Positions 1 to 8,571 of a stretch of DNA of 64,000 nt are shown piece by piece. The notes under the pieces were generated by a model. That model saw nothing but the letters and a program-made list of their open reading frames with translations. It made no database searches and had not been told where the DNA came from. Position numbers and translations under genes: made by a program. This stretch comes from an uncultured Pirellulales bacterium (lineage in GTDB: Bacteria > Planctomycetota > Planctomycetia > Pirellulales > Thermoguttaceae): contig CALLPE010000009.1 of assembly GCA_938015445.1 (NCBI GenBank), positions 124,001-188,000 of the forward strand, given 5' to 3'. Each line of letters opens with the position of its first letter. The stretch's first letter is position 1.

Positions 1-1400
1 TTGGTGGTCGTCAAGTTGACTTGCACGTTGTTGCCCGGCCCGCTACCCAAATCGCCTAATCGGTGGCCGCGGGCAATGTTGCGAGCTGTCTGCCACAGGG
101 TGTCGTCGCCTGTCAACCGGTGTGCCCAAGCAAACGACCACAGCAGCAACGAGGAAGCGCGCTCCGCCCGCAGAACTGTGCCCGCTTTCCCGTAGTAGCC
201 GTCGCGTTTCAAGACGTAGCCGGTCAGATCGGTACCGTCGGCCAACATCGGTCGCACCGTGTTGGTTTGAGGATCATATATGTGCTTGGCGCAGGCCAGC
301 AGGCCTTGACGAGTCCAAGCCAGAAGCTCGCGTCCTTCGTCGCCCAATAATTCGGCCAGATACAACTGGACGATCGCGTTGTGGCCGTAGATCGAGTTGG
401 GTTCGAGCAGCATGTAGCCTTCTCGGGCCGCTTGGCCGAAATCTGTGCCGAATTGGTTCTCGGCCCGATCGCCGTAGTCGGAGGTTGTAGGCAACGGGCC
501 GCTGGGCGGCGGTTGTCGTTTTCGGCGTGGTTTGCTGTATTGATAAGCCCCGAGTTGCGTTTGAGGATGTCTGGCCCTGGCGTATTGCTCGGCCAAGCGT
601 TTGGACCACAGCAGTGCCCCGCGGTCGCCGGTGAATTTGTACAGCATGGCTCCGGCGTAGATCAGATCGGTGCCGCAGTTGATGAACGTCAGGCCGTCTG
701 CTTCGAAGAAGGGTTCGGGACTGTCGAAGTTGCTTTCCCACAGGGCGCCCAGCTTCTTTCCGTACCGGCCGTGGCGATTCATATCCAGCTTTGCCCAATC
801 GAGCACATGGGCGTTCCAGAACGCTTTGAGGAACTGCTGGGTGGCCGTGGGGTCGACCTCCCACATCAGCTCGTAGAACGGCAAGGAGAACTTCAGCTCG
901 TGGCTATTTTGCTCGCCCACGACTTTTTGCGTCCGCAGGTCGATGAAACGGTGTCCGCCCCAGTACAGCAAGCCGCACGGGCTGCGCAAGTGCTGAAAGT
1001 GATAAGCAATGGCCTCTTTGGCAGCTTGCTTGTAGCGGGCCTCGCCGGTCAGATTGCTTAGACCCACTAGACTGCGGAACAAGTTCTGCTGGCTGGCCAG
1101 GTTCGAGGGAATCCATCGTTCGCCGTTGTGCATCCATATCACCGGTTCCAAAGTATCGACGTTCACACCGTCGACAAACAGGCTGGTGGGCTTTGGCCCA
1201 TAGCGGTCGCGTCCGTGGCGTAGCACGTTGTCGGCGAACTGCACGACGGCTTCCAACCGCTTCTGGTCTTCGGCGGTCCGCTGGTGCAGCTCGGCGCCTG
1301 CCAAAGGCTGGCTACCCGCGGGCGCCAGCGCCGCTGCCGCGCTTACGAGGAACCACAGCCAGTTCGCTGCAACAGCAGGCCAATTCGTTCGCTGATCCAT
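1..1400 (-). CDS. Secreted polysaccharide-degrading enzyme, pectate-lyase-like (partial, C-terminus beyond window)
   Basis: This is a partial gene: the open frame starts at an ATG (1398-1400) and reads 466 codons to the left edge with no stop. The protein opens with a signal peptide (WLWFLVSAAAALA, cleavage probably near residue 36). The mature part is rich in Trp, Tyr and His with helical repeats typical of an (alpha/alpha) toroid. Conserved-looking stretches include SNLASQQNLFRSLVGLSNLTG, CGLLYWGGHRFIDLRT and GYYGKAGTVLRAERASSLLL, split by a Pro/Arg-rich linker near residue 310. From memory this resembles planctomycete proteins annotated as pectate lyases of the toroid type, so export and cleavage or binding of uronic-acid polysaccharide is likely, but the substrate is inference. 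It has no close partner: a repeat array separates it from the ABC ATPase gene. The overlapping plus-strand frames are shadows. Confidence 0.7.
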   Translation of the reverse strand, partial: MDQRTNWPAVAANWLWFLVSAAAALAPAGSQPLAGAELHQRTAEDQKRLEAVVQFADNVLRHGRDRYGPKPTSLFVDGVNVDTLEPVIWMHNGERWIPSNLASQQNLFRSLVGLSNLTGEARYKQAAKEAIAYHFQHLRSPCGLLYWGGHRFIDLRTQKVVGEQNSHELKFSLPFYELMWEVDPTATQQFLKAFWNAHVLDWAKLDMNRHGRYGKKLGALWESNFDSPEPFFEADGLTFINCGTDLIYAGAMLYKFTGDRGALLWSKRLAEQYARARHPQTQLGAYQYSKPRRKRQPPPSGPLPTTSDYGDRAENQFGTDFGQAAREGYMLLEPNSIYGHNAIVQLYLAELLGDEGRELLAWTRQGLLACAKHIYDPQTNTVRPMLADGTDLTGYVLKRDGYYGKAGTVLRAERASSLLLWSFAWAHRLTGDDTLWQTARNIARGHRLGDLGSGPGNNVQVNLTTT

Positions 1401-1403
1401 AAG

Positions 1404-1745
1404 ACACCTTGTGGTAAACGCACCTGGTAGGAAAGCCAGTTGTGGGAACCGCAGATTTTTGGAGACGCAGTTGGGGAAATGGACCTGTAAAGACTCAGCT
1501 TATGGGAAACTTACCTTGGGGGAAAGGTACCTTGTGGGAACGTGGCTTGTTGGAAAGGTGGCTTGTTGGAAACACAGCTTGTGGAAAACTTACCTTGGAA
1601 GAAACGTGGCGTGTGGGAAACGTGGCTTGTTGGAAAGGTAGCTTGTCAGGGTGGACCTCCTGAAAATCGGCATTGTGGGAGTGCACATTGCGCGAATGCA
1701 CATTGCGGAAGACGTAGCTTGCGGAACGGACGGACCTTGTAGAAT
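1404..1745. repeat. Degenerate minisatellite A, about 16-bp period, roughly 20 units
   Basis: The gap between the pectate-lyase-like gene and the ABC ATPase stop is filled by a contiguous degenerate tandem repeat. The best units (1540-1650) follow the pattern CTTGTTGGAAACGTGG, with variants such as CTTGTGGAAAACTTAC and CGTGTGGGAAACGTGG. The array drifts at the right end into CATTGCGCGAATGCA-type units. There are no spacers, so it is not a CRISPR. Short frames across it arise from the repeat and have no coding look. It contains a 17-nt stretch (1697-1713) almost identical to part of array C at 5177-5194. Confidence 0.85.
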
Positions 1746-1768
1746 TGTCGGTATGGCTTGGGCAGTGC

Positions 1769-2695
1769 TCAGGCCGTAATTCCTTTGGTCAGGGCCATGA
1801 AAGCGGTTTCCAGGTTTACCTCCTCTTCTTTAAAAAGTGTAAGTTTGAATCCGGCTTTCACCAAGATGGTAGCCAGGTCGCTGTAGTCGGCAACTCCTTC
1901 CCGGAGGGTAACCGACAGACGGCTGTCGTGGAGTTCGATCTTTTCGACAAGCTCGGTTTGTTCGAGCACCTTGGCTGCTGCTTCCGCGTTGCCAACCACG
2001 CCGACGTGCAACAGCGTACGGCGGCGCACTTGCTTCATCACTTCGGCCACATCGGCGCTGAGCAGCAATACTCCTTTTTCGATGATACCGACCTTGTTGC
2101 AGATGTCGGCCAGTTCCGGGAGGATATGGCTGGAAACCATGATCGTCTTGCCCATCTGGCCGAGCCGTTTGAGCAGTCCGCGGATTTCGATCCGCGCCCG
2201 CGGGTCCAGCCCGCTTGCCGGCTCATCGAGCAGCAGCACCTGGGGATCGTGGAGCAGCACGCGTGCCAGCCCCAACCGCTGGGTCATGCCGCGCGATAGG
2301 CTGGTGACAAGCGCGTCGCGTTTGTAGCCCAGTTCGACCAGGTCCAACACATCGTTGCATACCTTGCGCCGGTGCTCGCCTTTGATTCGGTAAGCGGAAG
2401 CGAAGAACTCCAGGTATTCGATGACTTTCATATCATCGTAAACGCCGAAGCTGTCGGGCATGTAACCGATTAGCCGGCGGATTTCTTTGGGATGAGTGTA
2501 GATAGAGTAACCGCACACACTGGCCTCGCCCCAGGTGGGCTGCAACAGTGTGGCTAGGATGCGCATGGTGGTGGTCTTTCCGGAGCCATTCGGCCCGATG
2601 AACCCGTACAAATCGCCCTGCTCCAGTTTGAGCGTCAGGTTGTGGATGGCGTGAATGTGTCCGTAAATCTTGGTAAGGTCTTTGGTCTCGATCAT
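1769..2695 (-). CDS. ABC transporter ATP-binding protein
   Basis: ATPase subunit of an ABC-2 type exporter, 308 residues from the ATG at 2695. That start follows an AAAGAAAAGAG ribosome-binding stretch and is preferred to the in-frame TTG at 2722. All nucleotide-binding motifs are present: Walker A GPNGSGKTT near residue 35, a Q-loop region (IGYMPDSFGVYDD), a degenerate signature SLSRGMTQRL, Walker B VLLLDEPASGLDP and the switch His in SSHILPEL. After the ATPase core there is a C-terminal domain of about 90 residues, as in CcmA/NatA-type proteins. No permease gene lies beside it. The upstream gene on the same strand encodes a membrane protein with two internal helices, which might act with it, but 292 nt containing repeat array B lie between them. 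The substrate is unknown. Confidence 0.93.
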   Translation of the reverse strand: MIETKDLTKIYGHIHAIHNLTLKLEQGDLYGFIGPNGSGKTTTMRILATLLQPTWGEASVCGYSIYTHPKEIRRLIGYMPDSFGVYDDMKVIEYLEFFASAYRIKGEHRRKVCNDVLDLVELGYKRDALVTSLSRGMTQRLGLARVLLHDPQVLLLDEPASGLDPRARIEIRGLLKRLGQMGKTIMVSSHILPELADICNKVGIIEKGVLLLSADVAEVMKQVRRRTLLHVGVVGNAEAAAKVLEQTELVEKIELHDSRLSVTLREGVADYSDLATILVKAGFKLTLFKEEEVNLETAFMALTKGITA

Positions 2696-2805
2696 CGCAC
2701 TGCTCTTTTCTTTGTGTTTCAAAACAGATTGTCTTGTTGCACGACGCTGGCGCGGAAAACCGTCGCTACGGCTGCCTGCGGGTCAGGCACGGTCGGCATC
2801 GTCGT

Positions 2806-2961
2806 CGACAGTCGATCGCACAGCATTCGACAGCCAATCGCAGCGCTGGACAATCAATGGCAACCCTGGACGATCACATGCAGCCCTCGACGATCACATG
2901 CAGCCTTGATAATCACATCCAGCCTTGACGATCACATGCAGCCCTTGACAATCAGTTGCAC
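2806..2961. repeat. Degenerate minisatellite B, 19-20-bp period, about 8 units
   Basis: It lies in the gap between the 795-residue membrane-protein gene and the ABC ATPase gene. Units follow the pattern TGACGATCACATGCAGCCT, for example at 2871-2950, decaying leftward into TCGACAGCCAATCGCAGCGC. Units abut without spacers. The repeat has no evident coding function and would sit in the leader of the ABC ATPase mRNA if the genes are cotranscribed. Confidence 0.8.
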
Positions 2962-2987
2962 GAAAAGGGCGCTCGCCCGAGTCGGGT

Positions 2988-5375
2988 TTAGTTATTCATT
3001 GCAGCCACGAATCGCAGCAGTACGACATGGGGATCGTCGCTTTGCGCCACCGGTTTTCCCGCGTCGAGCAACTCGCTGCGCGCTTGTTGAGTTTCGCCGG
3101 GGCCGAAGCCCAGCAACACTGCCCGGCCTGCCTTGAGCAGATGGCCTACATCCATAAAGCTCTGATATTGGTTTTTCAGGCCGGTGTATTGCTGGCCGCC
3201 GCCGTCTTCGAAGAAGCTCATCATGCGCAAGATGTAGTGTACGTCGGTGCTCGACGCATCGTAAGGCGTGGCATGTTGAAAGAACTTCTGCCCACCTTCG
3301 TACAGGGCCACCCGGCGACCGGTCAGCAGTGTTTTCAAATCGGTTCGCGGCGTTTCCAAACCGATGGTGACGGTCTGTCCCGCTTCGATGTCGCCCAGTT
3401 CGTAAGCCCAACGACCCACGGTCAACAGGCATCGCCGCAGTGGTATCGGCAGCGTGTTCTGTATCGTACCCACCACAGCATGGCCTTCTTCCCGAAGTTG
3501 GATTGCTGGGAAGGCATCGGTGCGGGCTGTCCAGCGTGCGGTTAAGCTTTTGCTGGATGCCACTGGAATCGGCACTCGATTCATTGCATTTAACTCCAGC
3601 GAAAACTCGTATGGTTGGATCGGTCCGCTGGCCGCCGCCAATTGTGTGCCTTGCATGCCACCTAGGGCTGCGCCCGGCAAACCTAGCCAACTGATGAACA
3701 CCTCGGTCTGGATCGGCGAGCGGCCATCGGGCAAGCGTGGTTGCAAGCTGAAGTCGAACGTCCGAGCGTGCGGCGTGAATACGTTTACCCACGTGGTTCC
3801 GCGCACCGAACCGCTCTGTAGGTCGACGTCGATTACGTCCACTTGGTGCGTACGCAGGCGCTCGCCTTTGAGCCAACCACTCAACCACCAGCCGAAAAAG
3901 CAGAACAGCACTACCAGCAGCGCAGAAGTCAGCCAGGTCCACTCCATGCGCCGGGCGAATCGACGCAGAAGGAAATAGTCTGCCGGGCCGATCAGCAACA
4001 TGTAAATCAATAGCACTACCGCCACGAAGCCGAACGGTGCGGCGGTCACGCTTTGATAACGGTCCAGCGCACTGCGCAGTTGGCCGGCGATATCGTCGTA
4101 CCCCAGTTTCAGTTCCACCGGGCTGTAACCGAGTTGCTCCGGCAGCACTGGAAACTCCAGTAGGGCTGCCACGAACCGACCCCGATCGTGCCACGTGCTG
4201 AGCGGCGGTTGGTTCAGATCTACGGCCAAGTACGATACCTGTCCCAGCGCCCAAGCGCGACGGACGACCAGTGGCAAATCTTCTTCGCTAAGTACGATGT
4301 TTCCCTGTACTTCGCTCAGACGTGAAGCCTGCACCGCGGCCGCCGTATCCCCCGCAGGCCGGATGCTGATGGAGCTGCGGCAGAATGTCTCTAGCCCAGC
4401 GGTACGTTCCAGGGTTGTGATGCCGTCGATTCGTCCGGGCAGTAGCCGTCTCAGCGGCGAGTCGTCGGCCAGGGCCTGTTCTGCCTGCGGACCGCCGAGG
4501 ATTACTAATTTGCCCCCAGCGGCGATCCACTGCTCCAGCGCGCGCACCCGTGTGGCGTCGCCGGCCAATTGACCGACGAGTTCCGGTTTCGATGTGGTAA
4601 GCACTAGGGCCGATACGCCTTCGTACCCCATGTGGTGATTGGGCAAATGGTTGATAAGCTGGATGTCGTCTACCAGCGCGACAGCGGGGCGGCTCTCCGT
4701 AGGCATCGACATTGATAGCGACGCTTGCTCGATGCCAGGGTCCGCCGGCCCAATCACCACGATTACCGATCGGCCTTCGATGGCTGTTGGGAAATGCTCG
4801 CTTTGCCCTGCGCGGAAGTGGCGTCGGGCTATTATCTGGCCGTCAGATTCTACCTCAGCCACGATCGTCGCCTGCACCCGACCAATACGGATCAGCAGCG
4901 ATACTTCTTGCGCTTGCCCACCCTCCAAACGCACTGGCTGCGGCGCGAAGAATCTGCTGGGCAGGCCGTCGCCGTCCGGCACAGTTAGGCTTACACGAGC
5001 GGAAAGTGGTTGGCTGCCGGCGCGTACGGTAACAACAGCTTCGGTCCACAGTCCCGACTTGTACAACCCGCGCACGCCCACCCGAAGATCGACGATTGCC
5101 GGGGCCGTACGCTCGACTGCGGTGGCTTTAGCCTTGTACTCGGCAGCAGCCAGCTTACCACTGATTGCGGGGAGACTGCACATTGCGGGAAGACTGTACA
5201 GCGCGGGAAGACTGCACAGCATGGCAAGACTGCGTATTCTGGCACGACTGCGCATTCTGGCAAGATTGCGCATTCTGGCAAGACTGCACAGCGCGGCAAA
5301 CACGCCGCAAGTAATTAGCCGAGCAATCGGTTGTCCCAGTAATCGCCGTCGAACAGCCTGCACAACTCGCCTCAT
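2988..5375 (-). CDS. Large membrane protein with repeat-expanded N-terminus (GldG-like/ABC-associated, unknown function)
   Basis: A 795-residue protein. The start ATG at 5375 overlaps the mazG-like stop (ATGA), so translation is probably coupled. Residues 26-67 are a hexapeptide repeat (SLARMR / SLPALY type) encoded by minisatellite C; it falls in what should be the signal/anchor region. A beta-rich extracytoplasmic part follows, then a GATase/ThuA-like stretch (VSALVLTTS..., GGKLVILGG) near residues 235-300. Two membrane helices lie near 447-468 and 480-502, then a C-terminal beta-rich domain. This layout resembles planctomycete proteins encoded beside ABC-2 exporters and distantly GldG. That assignment is inference and the molecular role is unknown. 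The open frame extends upstream of 5375 but there overlaps MazG and has no coding character. Confidence 0.8.
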   Translation of the reverse strand: MRRVVQAVRRRLLGQPIARLITCGVFAALCSLARMRNLARMRSRARIRSLAMLCSLPALYSLPAMCSLPAISGKLAAAEYKAKATAVERTAPAIVDLRVGVRGLYKSGLWTEAVVTVRAGSQPLSARVSLTVPDGDGLPSRFFAPQPVRLEGGQAQEVSLLIRIGRVQATIVAEVESDGQIIARRHFRAGQSEHFPTAIEGRSVIVVIGPADPGIEQASLSMSMPTESRPAVALVDDIQLINHLPNHHMGYEGVSALVLTTSKPELVGQLAGDATRVRALEQWIAAGGKLVILGGPQAEQALADDSPLRRLLPGRIDGITTLERTAGLETFCRSSISIRPAGDTAAAVQASRLSEVQGNIVLSEEDLPLVVRRAWALGQVSYLAVDLNQPPLSTWHDRGRFVAALLEFPVLPEQLGYSPVELKLGYDDIAGQLRSALDRYQSVTAAPFGFVAVVLLIYMLLIGPADYFLLRRFARRMEWTWLTSALLVVLFCFFGWWLSGWLKGERLRTHQVDVIDVDLQSGSVRGTTWVNVFTPHARTFDFSLQPRLPDGRSPIQTEVFISWLGLPGAALGGMQGTQLAAASGPIQPYEFSLELNAMNRVPIPVASSKSLTARWTARTDAFPAIQLREEGHAVVGTIQNTLPIPLRRCLLTVGRWAYELGDIEAGQTVTIGLETPRTDLKTLLTGRRVALYEGGQKFFQHATPYDASSTDVHYILRMMSFFEDGGGQQYTGLKNQYQSFMDVGHLLKAGRAVLLGFGPGETQQARSELLDAGKPVAQSDDPHVVLLRFVAAMNN
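5175..5300. repeat. Minisatellite C, seven exact-length 18-bp units, in frame inside a coding region
   Basis: There are seven consecutive 18-bp units, from ACTGCACATTGCGGGAAG (5175-5192) to ACTGCACAGCGCGGCAAA (5283-5300). The middle units are nearly identical (ACTGCGCATTCTGGCAAG). Every unit is exactly 18 bp, so the frame of the minus-strand gene is kept and each copy encodes six residues. Confidence 0.9.
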
Positions 5376-5719
5376 GGTTTTCCCGCATCCGGACACACGC
5401 ACACAAACTGACCGCAACCCGGACACCCCGAACCGTACTTGGCCATGACCGCTTCGGTCAAATCTACGCCTACAACATTGGCGATCGTGGCTAGCCAGGC
5501 CAATACGTCGGCAAACTCCGACGCCTGCTGCTGCTGATCCCCCCTGCGCAGCGCCGAGGCCAACTCGCCGACCTCTTCGATCAGCCACATGAAGGTGCCG
5601 TCGACGCCCCGGGCCACGTCCTTGGGCAAATACATGCGGCGGATCAACTCCTGAAATTCTGCCAGGGTGATCGCTGGGGCTTGCCTGCCGTGAGATTCGC
5701 TTTGCTCCGCTTGGTTCAT
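5372..5719 (-). CDS. MazG-like nucleotide pyrophosphohydrolase with C-terminal Cys cluster
   Basis: A 115-residue protein from the ATG at 5719. It has the all-alpha NTP-PPase signature: EEVGE (residues 48-52) and EFAD (68-71), which bind magnesium and let such enzymes hydrolyse (d)NTPs to NMP and pyrophosphate. The length suits single-domain MazG-like proteins. Unusually, the C-terminus adds CPGCGQFVCVC (C99, C102, C107, C109), a likely zinc knuckle. The stop overlaps the start of the 795-residue membrane protein (ATGA), implying an operon. The enzymatic class is well supported; the physiological nucleotide is not known. A longer open frame upstream of 5719 is rich in Lys/Arg and looks non-coding. 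Confidence 0.85.
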   Translation of the reverse strand: MNQAEQSESHGRQAPAITLAEFQELIRRMYLPKDVARGVDGTFMWLIEEVGELASALRRGDQQQQASEFADVLAWLATIANVVGVDLTEAVMAKYGSGCPGCGQFVCVCPDAGKP

Positions 5720-6368
5720 GGCTGCATGAAGTGGTGCCGGGCTTGACCGTGAAAGGTCGGCACTGTGTAACATATCGCCGCGCGGTTGCGTGGTTGCCCG
5801 CGTTCTCCCGCGATTTGCTGCGATTTGCTTTTCTCCTGCCCTCTTCCGCCTTTCTCCTTTCTCTCCCGCCACGTGCTTTCCGGAATGTTGATTGTAACTC
5901 GAAAACAGACCCTTGTCGCTTGGGGCACCGCCGCAACGCGATTAAATTAGGGTTAGCAGAAAATTAGAATTAGCAAGCAACCGGTTGGATCGGCTTGCAG
6001 AGGCGGGCGGTGGTTGGATTCCGCCTTGCACGCCCCCGCGGGTGCCGTGATGACCGGTGGAAGCGGAACCTGCAAGTCGGCTGCCGGCGTGATGAGCGGT
6101 CAGGCAAAGCTAGAATCAAAAGCTAGAATCATAGGGCGCTTCGCTGATGGCAGACGCTACAGTGGCGGGGAGGTTGCTGTGGGCTGGGTGGTCTGACATG
6201 CCCGCTCAGGCGCAGCTAAAATATCTTTGTTCGCCGCAAGCTTTTTATACGTCAGACCTCGCCGGTTTGAGGTACAATCGGTACCCCGGCCCGACGTCCT
6301 CGGCCGGCGCGCGCAGCCGTACAGCAAACGGCGGACAAGAAGTGCAGATAAGAAGTACGCGGCAAAGT
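5720..6368. other. Non-coding gap between divergent mazG-like and trpS genes
   Basis: No convincing gene. It must hold the divergent promoters for the mazG-like operon and trpS. A 12-nt stretch AAGCTAGAATCA is repeated close together near 6107-6131. I saw no clear sigma-70 promoter or riboswitch. Confidence 0.5.
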
Positions 6369-6412
6369 TTTTTTGCAACGGATTTGCCACTTTTTTGCAA
6401 CGGATTTGCCAC
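6369..6412. repeat. Perfect 22-bp tandem duplication upstream of trpS
   Basis: The stretch 6369-6390 (six T, then GCAACGGATTTGCCAC) is repeated without change at 6391-6412, ending 36 nt before the trpS start codon. It would lie in or near the 5' leader. The exact identity suggests a recent slippage event. Confidence 0.9.
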
Positions 6413-6448
6413 CGAGTTTTTCTTCCCACGGTTTTGCGACTGACGACT

Positions 6449-7420
6449 ATGCGCGTATTATCGGGCATTCAGCCGACCGGGCGTTTTCATTGGGGTAACT
6501 ACTTCGGCGCCATCCGGCAGTACATCCAGTTGCAGCACGAAGCGGACCATGCCTTCTACTTCATCGCTAACTTGCACGCTCTGACTACCATCCGCGACCG
6601 TGAACAACTGTGGCAAAACACTTTGGATGCGGCCATCGACCTGCTGGCACTAGGATTGGACCCCGAAAAAGCTACCATTTTCGTACAGTCCGATGTCCCC
6701 CAGGTAAGCGAACTGTGCTGGTTGTTGATGACCATCGCCCCGATGGGTTTGCTAGAGCGATGTCACGCCTACAAAGATAAGAAAGCCAAGGGGCTGGCAG
6801 CCGAGGCGGGCTTGTTCGCCTATCCGGTGCTGATGGCCGCCGACATCCTGGCCTACGACTCCGATACCGTGCCCGTCGGCGAGGATCAAATACAGCACAT
6901 CGAAGTCTGTCGCGACCTGGCCGGCAGCTTCAATCATCTGTTCGGCGAGACTTTCGTGTTGCCCAAGGCGAAGGTGCTGGACACTTCGGCCCGGGTGCCG
7001 GGCACAGACGGCGAGAAAATGTCGAAAAGCTACGGAAACACCTTGGAGGTGTTCGAAGAGCCGGCCGTGCTCCGCAAGAAGATCATGCGGATCGTCACCG
7101 ATTCGCGTCCCGTCGATCAGCCCAAAGATCCCGAGTCCGACCATCTATTCCAGCTTTACAGTCTGTTTGCGTCACCCCAGCAGCAGCAGGAAATGGCCGA
7201 GCGATACCGCCGCGGCGGCTTCGGCTACGGTGAAGTGAAAAAAGCCTTGGCCGACCTGGCGGTAGAGTATTTTGCCGAGGCCCGCCAGCGGCGCCAAGAA
7301 TTGGCGGCTCGACCCAAACAAATTGAAGAAATCCTTGGCGACGGCGCGGCTACTGCCCGACGCAAAGCCGCCGAAGTCCTGTTGCGCGCGCAACAAGCGT
7401 GTGGCGTTAAACCCCGATGA
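6449..7420 (+). CDS. trpS: Tryptophanyl-tRNA synthetase
   Basis: Cytoplasmic class I aminoacyl-tRNA synthetase that charges tRNA-Trp. The protein is 323 residues from the ATG at 6449, giving the usual TrpRS start [11 protein letters not shown] and the normal family length. The frame upstream of this ATG overlaps the T-rich repeats and is non-coding. HIGH-equivalent: HWGN (residues 14-17). KMSKS loop: KMSKS at 190-194. The TrpRS-specific VPVGEDQ-x-QH motif ([17 protein letters not shown]) binds substrate. The stop overlaps the start of the next gene (ATGA), so the two are likely cotranscribed. No T-box or trp attenuator is visible in the leader. Confidence 0.98.
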   Translation: MRVLSGIQPTGRFHWGNYFGAIRQYIQLQHEADHAFYFIANLHALTTIRDREQLWQNTLDAAIDLLALGLDPEKATIFVQSDVPQVSELCWLLMTIAPMGLLERCHAYKDKKAKGLAAEAGLFAYPVLMAADILAYDSDTVPVGEDQIQHIEVCRDLAGSFNHLFGETFVLPKAKVLDTSARVPGTDGEKMSKSYGNTLEVFEEPAVLRKKIMRIVTDSRPVDQPKDPESDHLFQLYSLFASPQQQQEMAERYRRGGFGYGEVKKALADLAVEYFAEARQRRQELAARPKQIEEILGDGAATARRKAAEVLLRAQQACGVKPR

Positions 7421-8295
7421 CCCACAGCGCTGATTCCGCCGATAACGAACTCAACAGCGCCCGCGGCCCTGTCCCCGGCGGTCCGCTGGTGCCCGGCCGA
7501 GCAGCAGTTTGGTTGGCTGCGTCTGGCACTGTGGGAGTTTTGGCCGCGGCGGCGGCCGAAGTTGTTCAAACTTATTTTGCGCCGTTTCTGATCTTTCCTT
7601 TGTTAGTCGGACTGGGCATCGGAGTGCTGTTATTGCTGCTACTACGGGTGCTCCATTTCGCGCATAGGCCGGGGATTGTCTGGGGAGTGATGCTATCGGT
7701 GGCGATGTGTGTGTGTGGCCAGCACTACCTCGCATATCGTTCAGACGCCCGTAGGCTCCGGCAGCGAATCCAAGTGCGCGAACAAGAGTATCAACAGCTT
7801 AAGGCCACTTACCCCGATCTGCCCGAACTATCTCCCCCGCCGCCCGTTCCCGGCTTCTGGGAGCACCTTGGTCGGCGGCTCGAGGCAGGCGTGCCATTGC
7901 CGTTTGGCATGGCGGCCCGCGGCTGGCAAGTGGCTGCTCTTTGGGTGTTTGATGGGTTGTTGGTGCTGGCCGGCGGCGCGGCGATTGTTGTTCCGGCCAT
8001 GTACTTGCCTTATTGTCGCCGCTGCCTGCGATGGTATAGTACGGTGCGCGGGGGCCGCATCAAGCCGGCGCTGGCCGACCGTCTGGCCCGGTTGGCTAAG
8101 TTGCCCGAGCCGCAGACCACGCGACTGTGCCGCTATCGGCTGCTGTGTTGCCACGGCGGTTGCAGCCCCACCCGACTAGAACTGTCGTGGGAAGCCCCGG
8201 ACGGACAGAATTACTTGGTGTACGCCTGGCTTGACTCGGACACGCGCCGCGCCGTCAACGACACGCTGGACGAGGCCTTGCAGACGGCACAGTAA
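7417..8295 (+). CDS. Hypothetical membrane protein
   Basis: A 292-residue protein of unknown function whose ATG overlaps the trpS stop. There are three hydrophobic segments in the first 110 residues (near 30-48, 53-75 and 85-102). A short charged coiled-coil-like stretch ([19 protein letters not shown]) follows, then a proline-rich piece, and a fourth helix near 172-195. A C-terminal soluble domain starts with CRRC and contains CCHGGC, possible metal-binding Cys pairs. I do not recognise the family. The overlap suggests cotranslation with trpS but says nothing certain about its job. Confidence 0.75.
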   Translation: MTHSADSADNELNSARGPVPGGPLVPGRAAVWLAASGTVGVLAAAAAEVVQTYFAPFLIFPLLVGLGIGVLLLLLLRVLHFAHRPGIVWGVMLSVAMCVCGQHYLAYRSDARRLRQRIQVREQEYQQLKATYPDLPELSPPPPVPGFWEHLGRRLEAGVPLPFGMAARGWQVAALWVFDGLLVLAGGAAIVVPAMYLPYCRRCLRWYSTVRGGRIKPALADRLARLAKLPEPQTTRLCRYRLLCCHGGCSPTRLELSWEAPDGQNYLVYAWLDSDTRRAVNDTLDEALQTAQ

Positions 8296-8571
8296 ATATC
8301 GATCGTCCTGCTTGTCCTTCAGTTAGCCAAATTATCGAGATAGCGACATTCGGTCCTTGCGGATAAAGCCGAATATTAACAGCAGCTCCGCGCAGTTGGG
8401 CAGGCCAACATGGTCATCAACCACGGGCGTTCGCGGCTCCCGACACAGAGCAGTTCGCGCGTCGCCGGAAGATTCGCCGGGGAAGGAAGTCACGAAGGGC
8501 GGGCAAGCCCCTGGAAAAGTTGATAACATTCCGGGAGACACCAACGCTACAACAAATAAGGAACCAACGCC

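Noticed and set aside
1404..1745. Possible CRISPR array
   Set aside because: Units of about 16 bp abut each other with no spacers, are degenerate, and no cas genes are nearby.
2992..4254. 420-codon frame in another register of the 795-residue gene
   Set aside because: Arg/Pro-rich shadow; the main frame has clear membrane helices and beta-rich domains.
5376..5936. N-terminal extension of the 795-residue protein
   Set aside because: It would overlap the whole mazG-like gene out of frame; the ATGA start at 5375 is far more likely.
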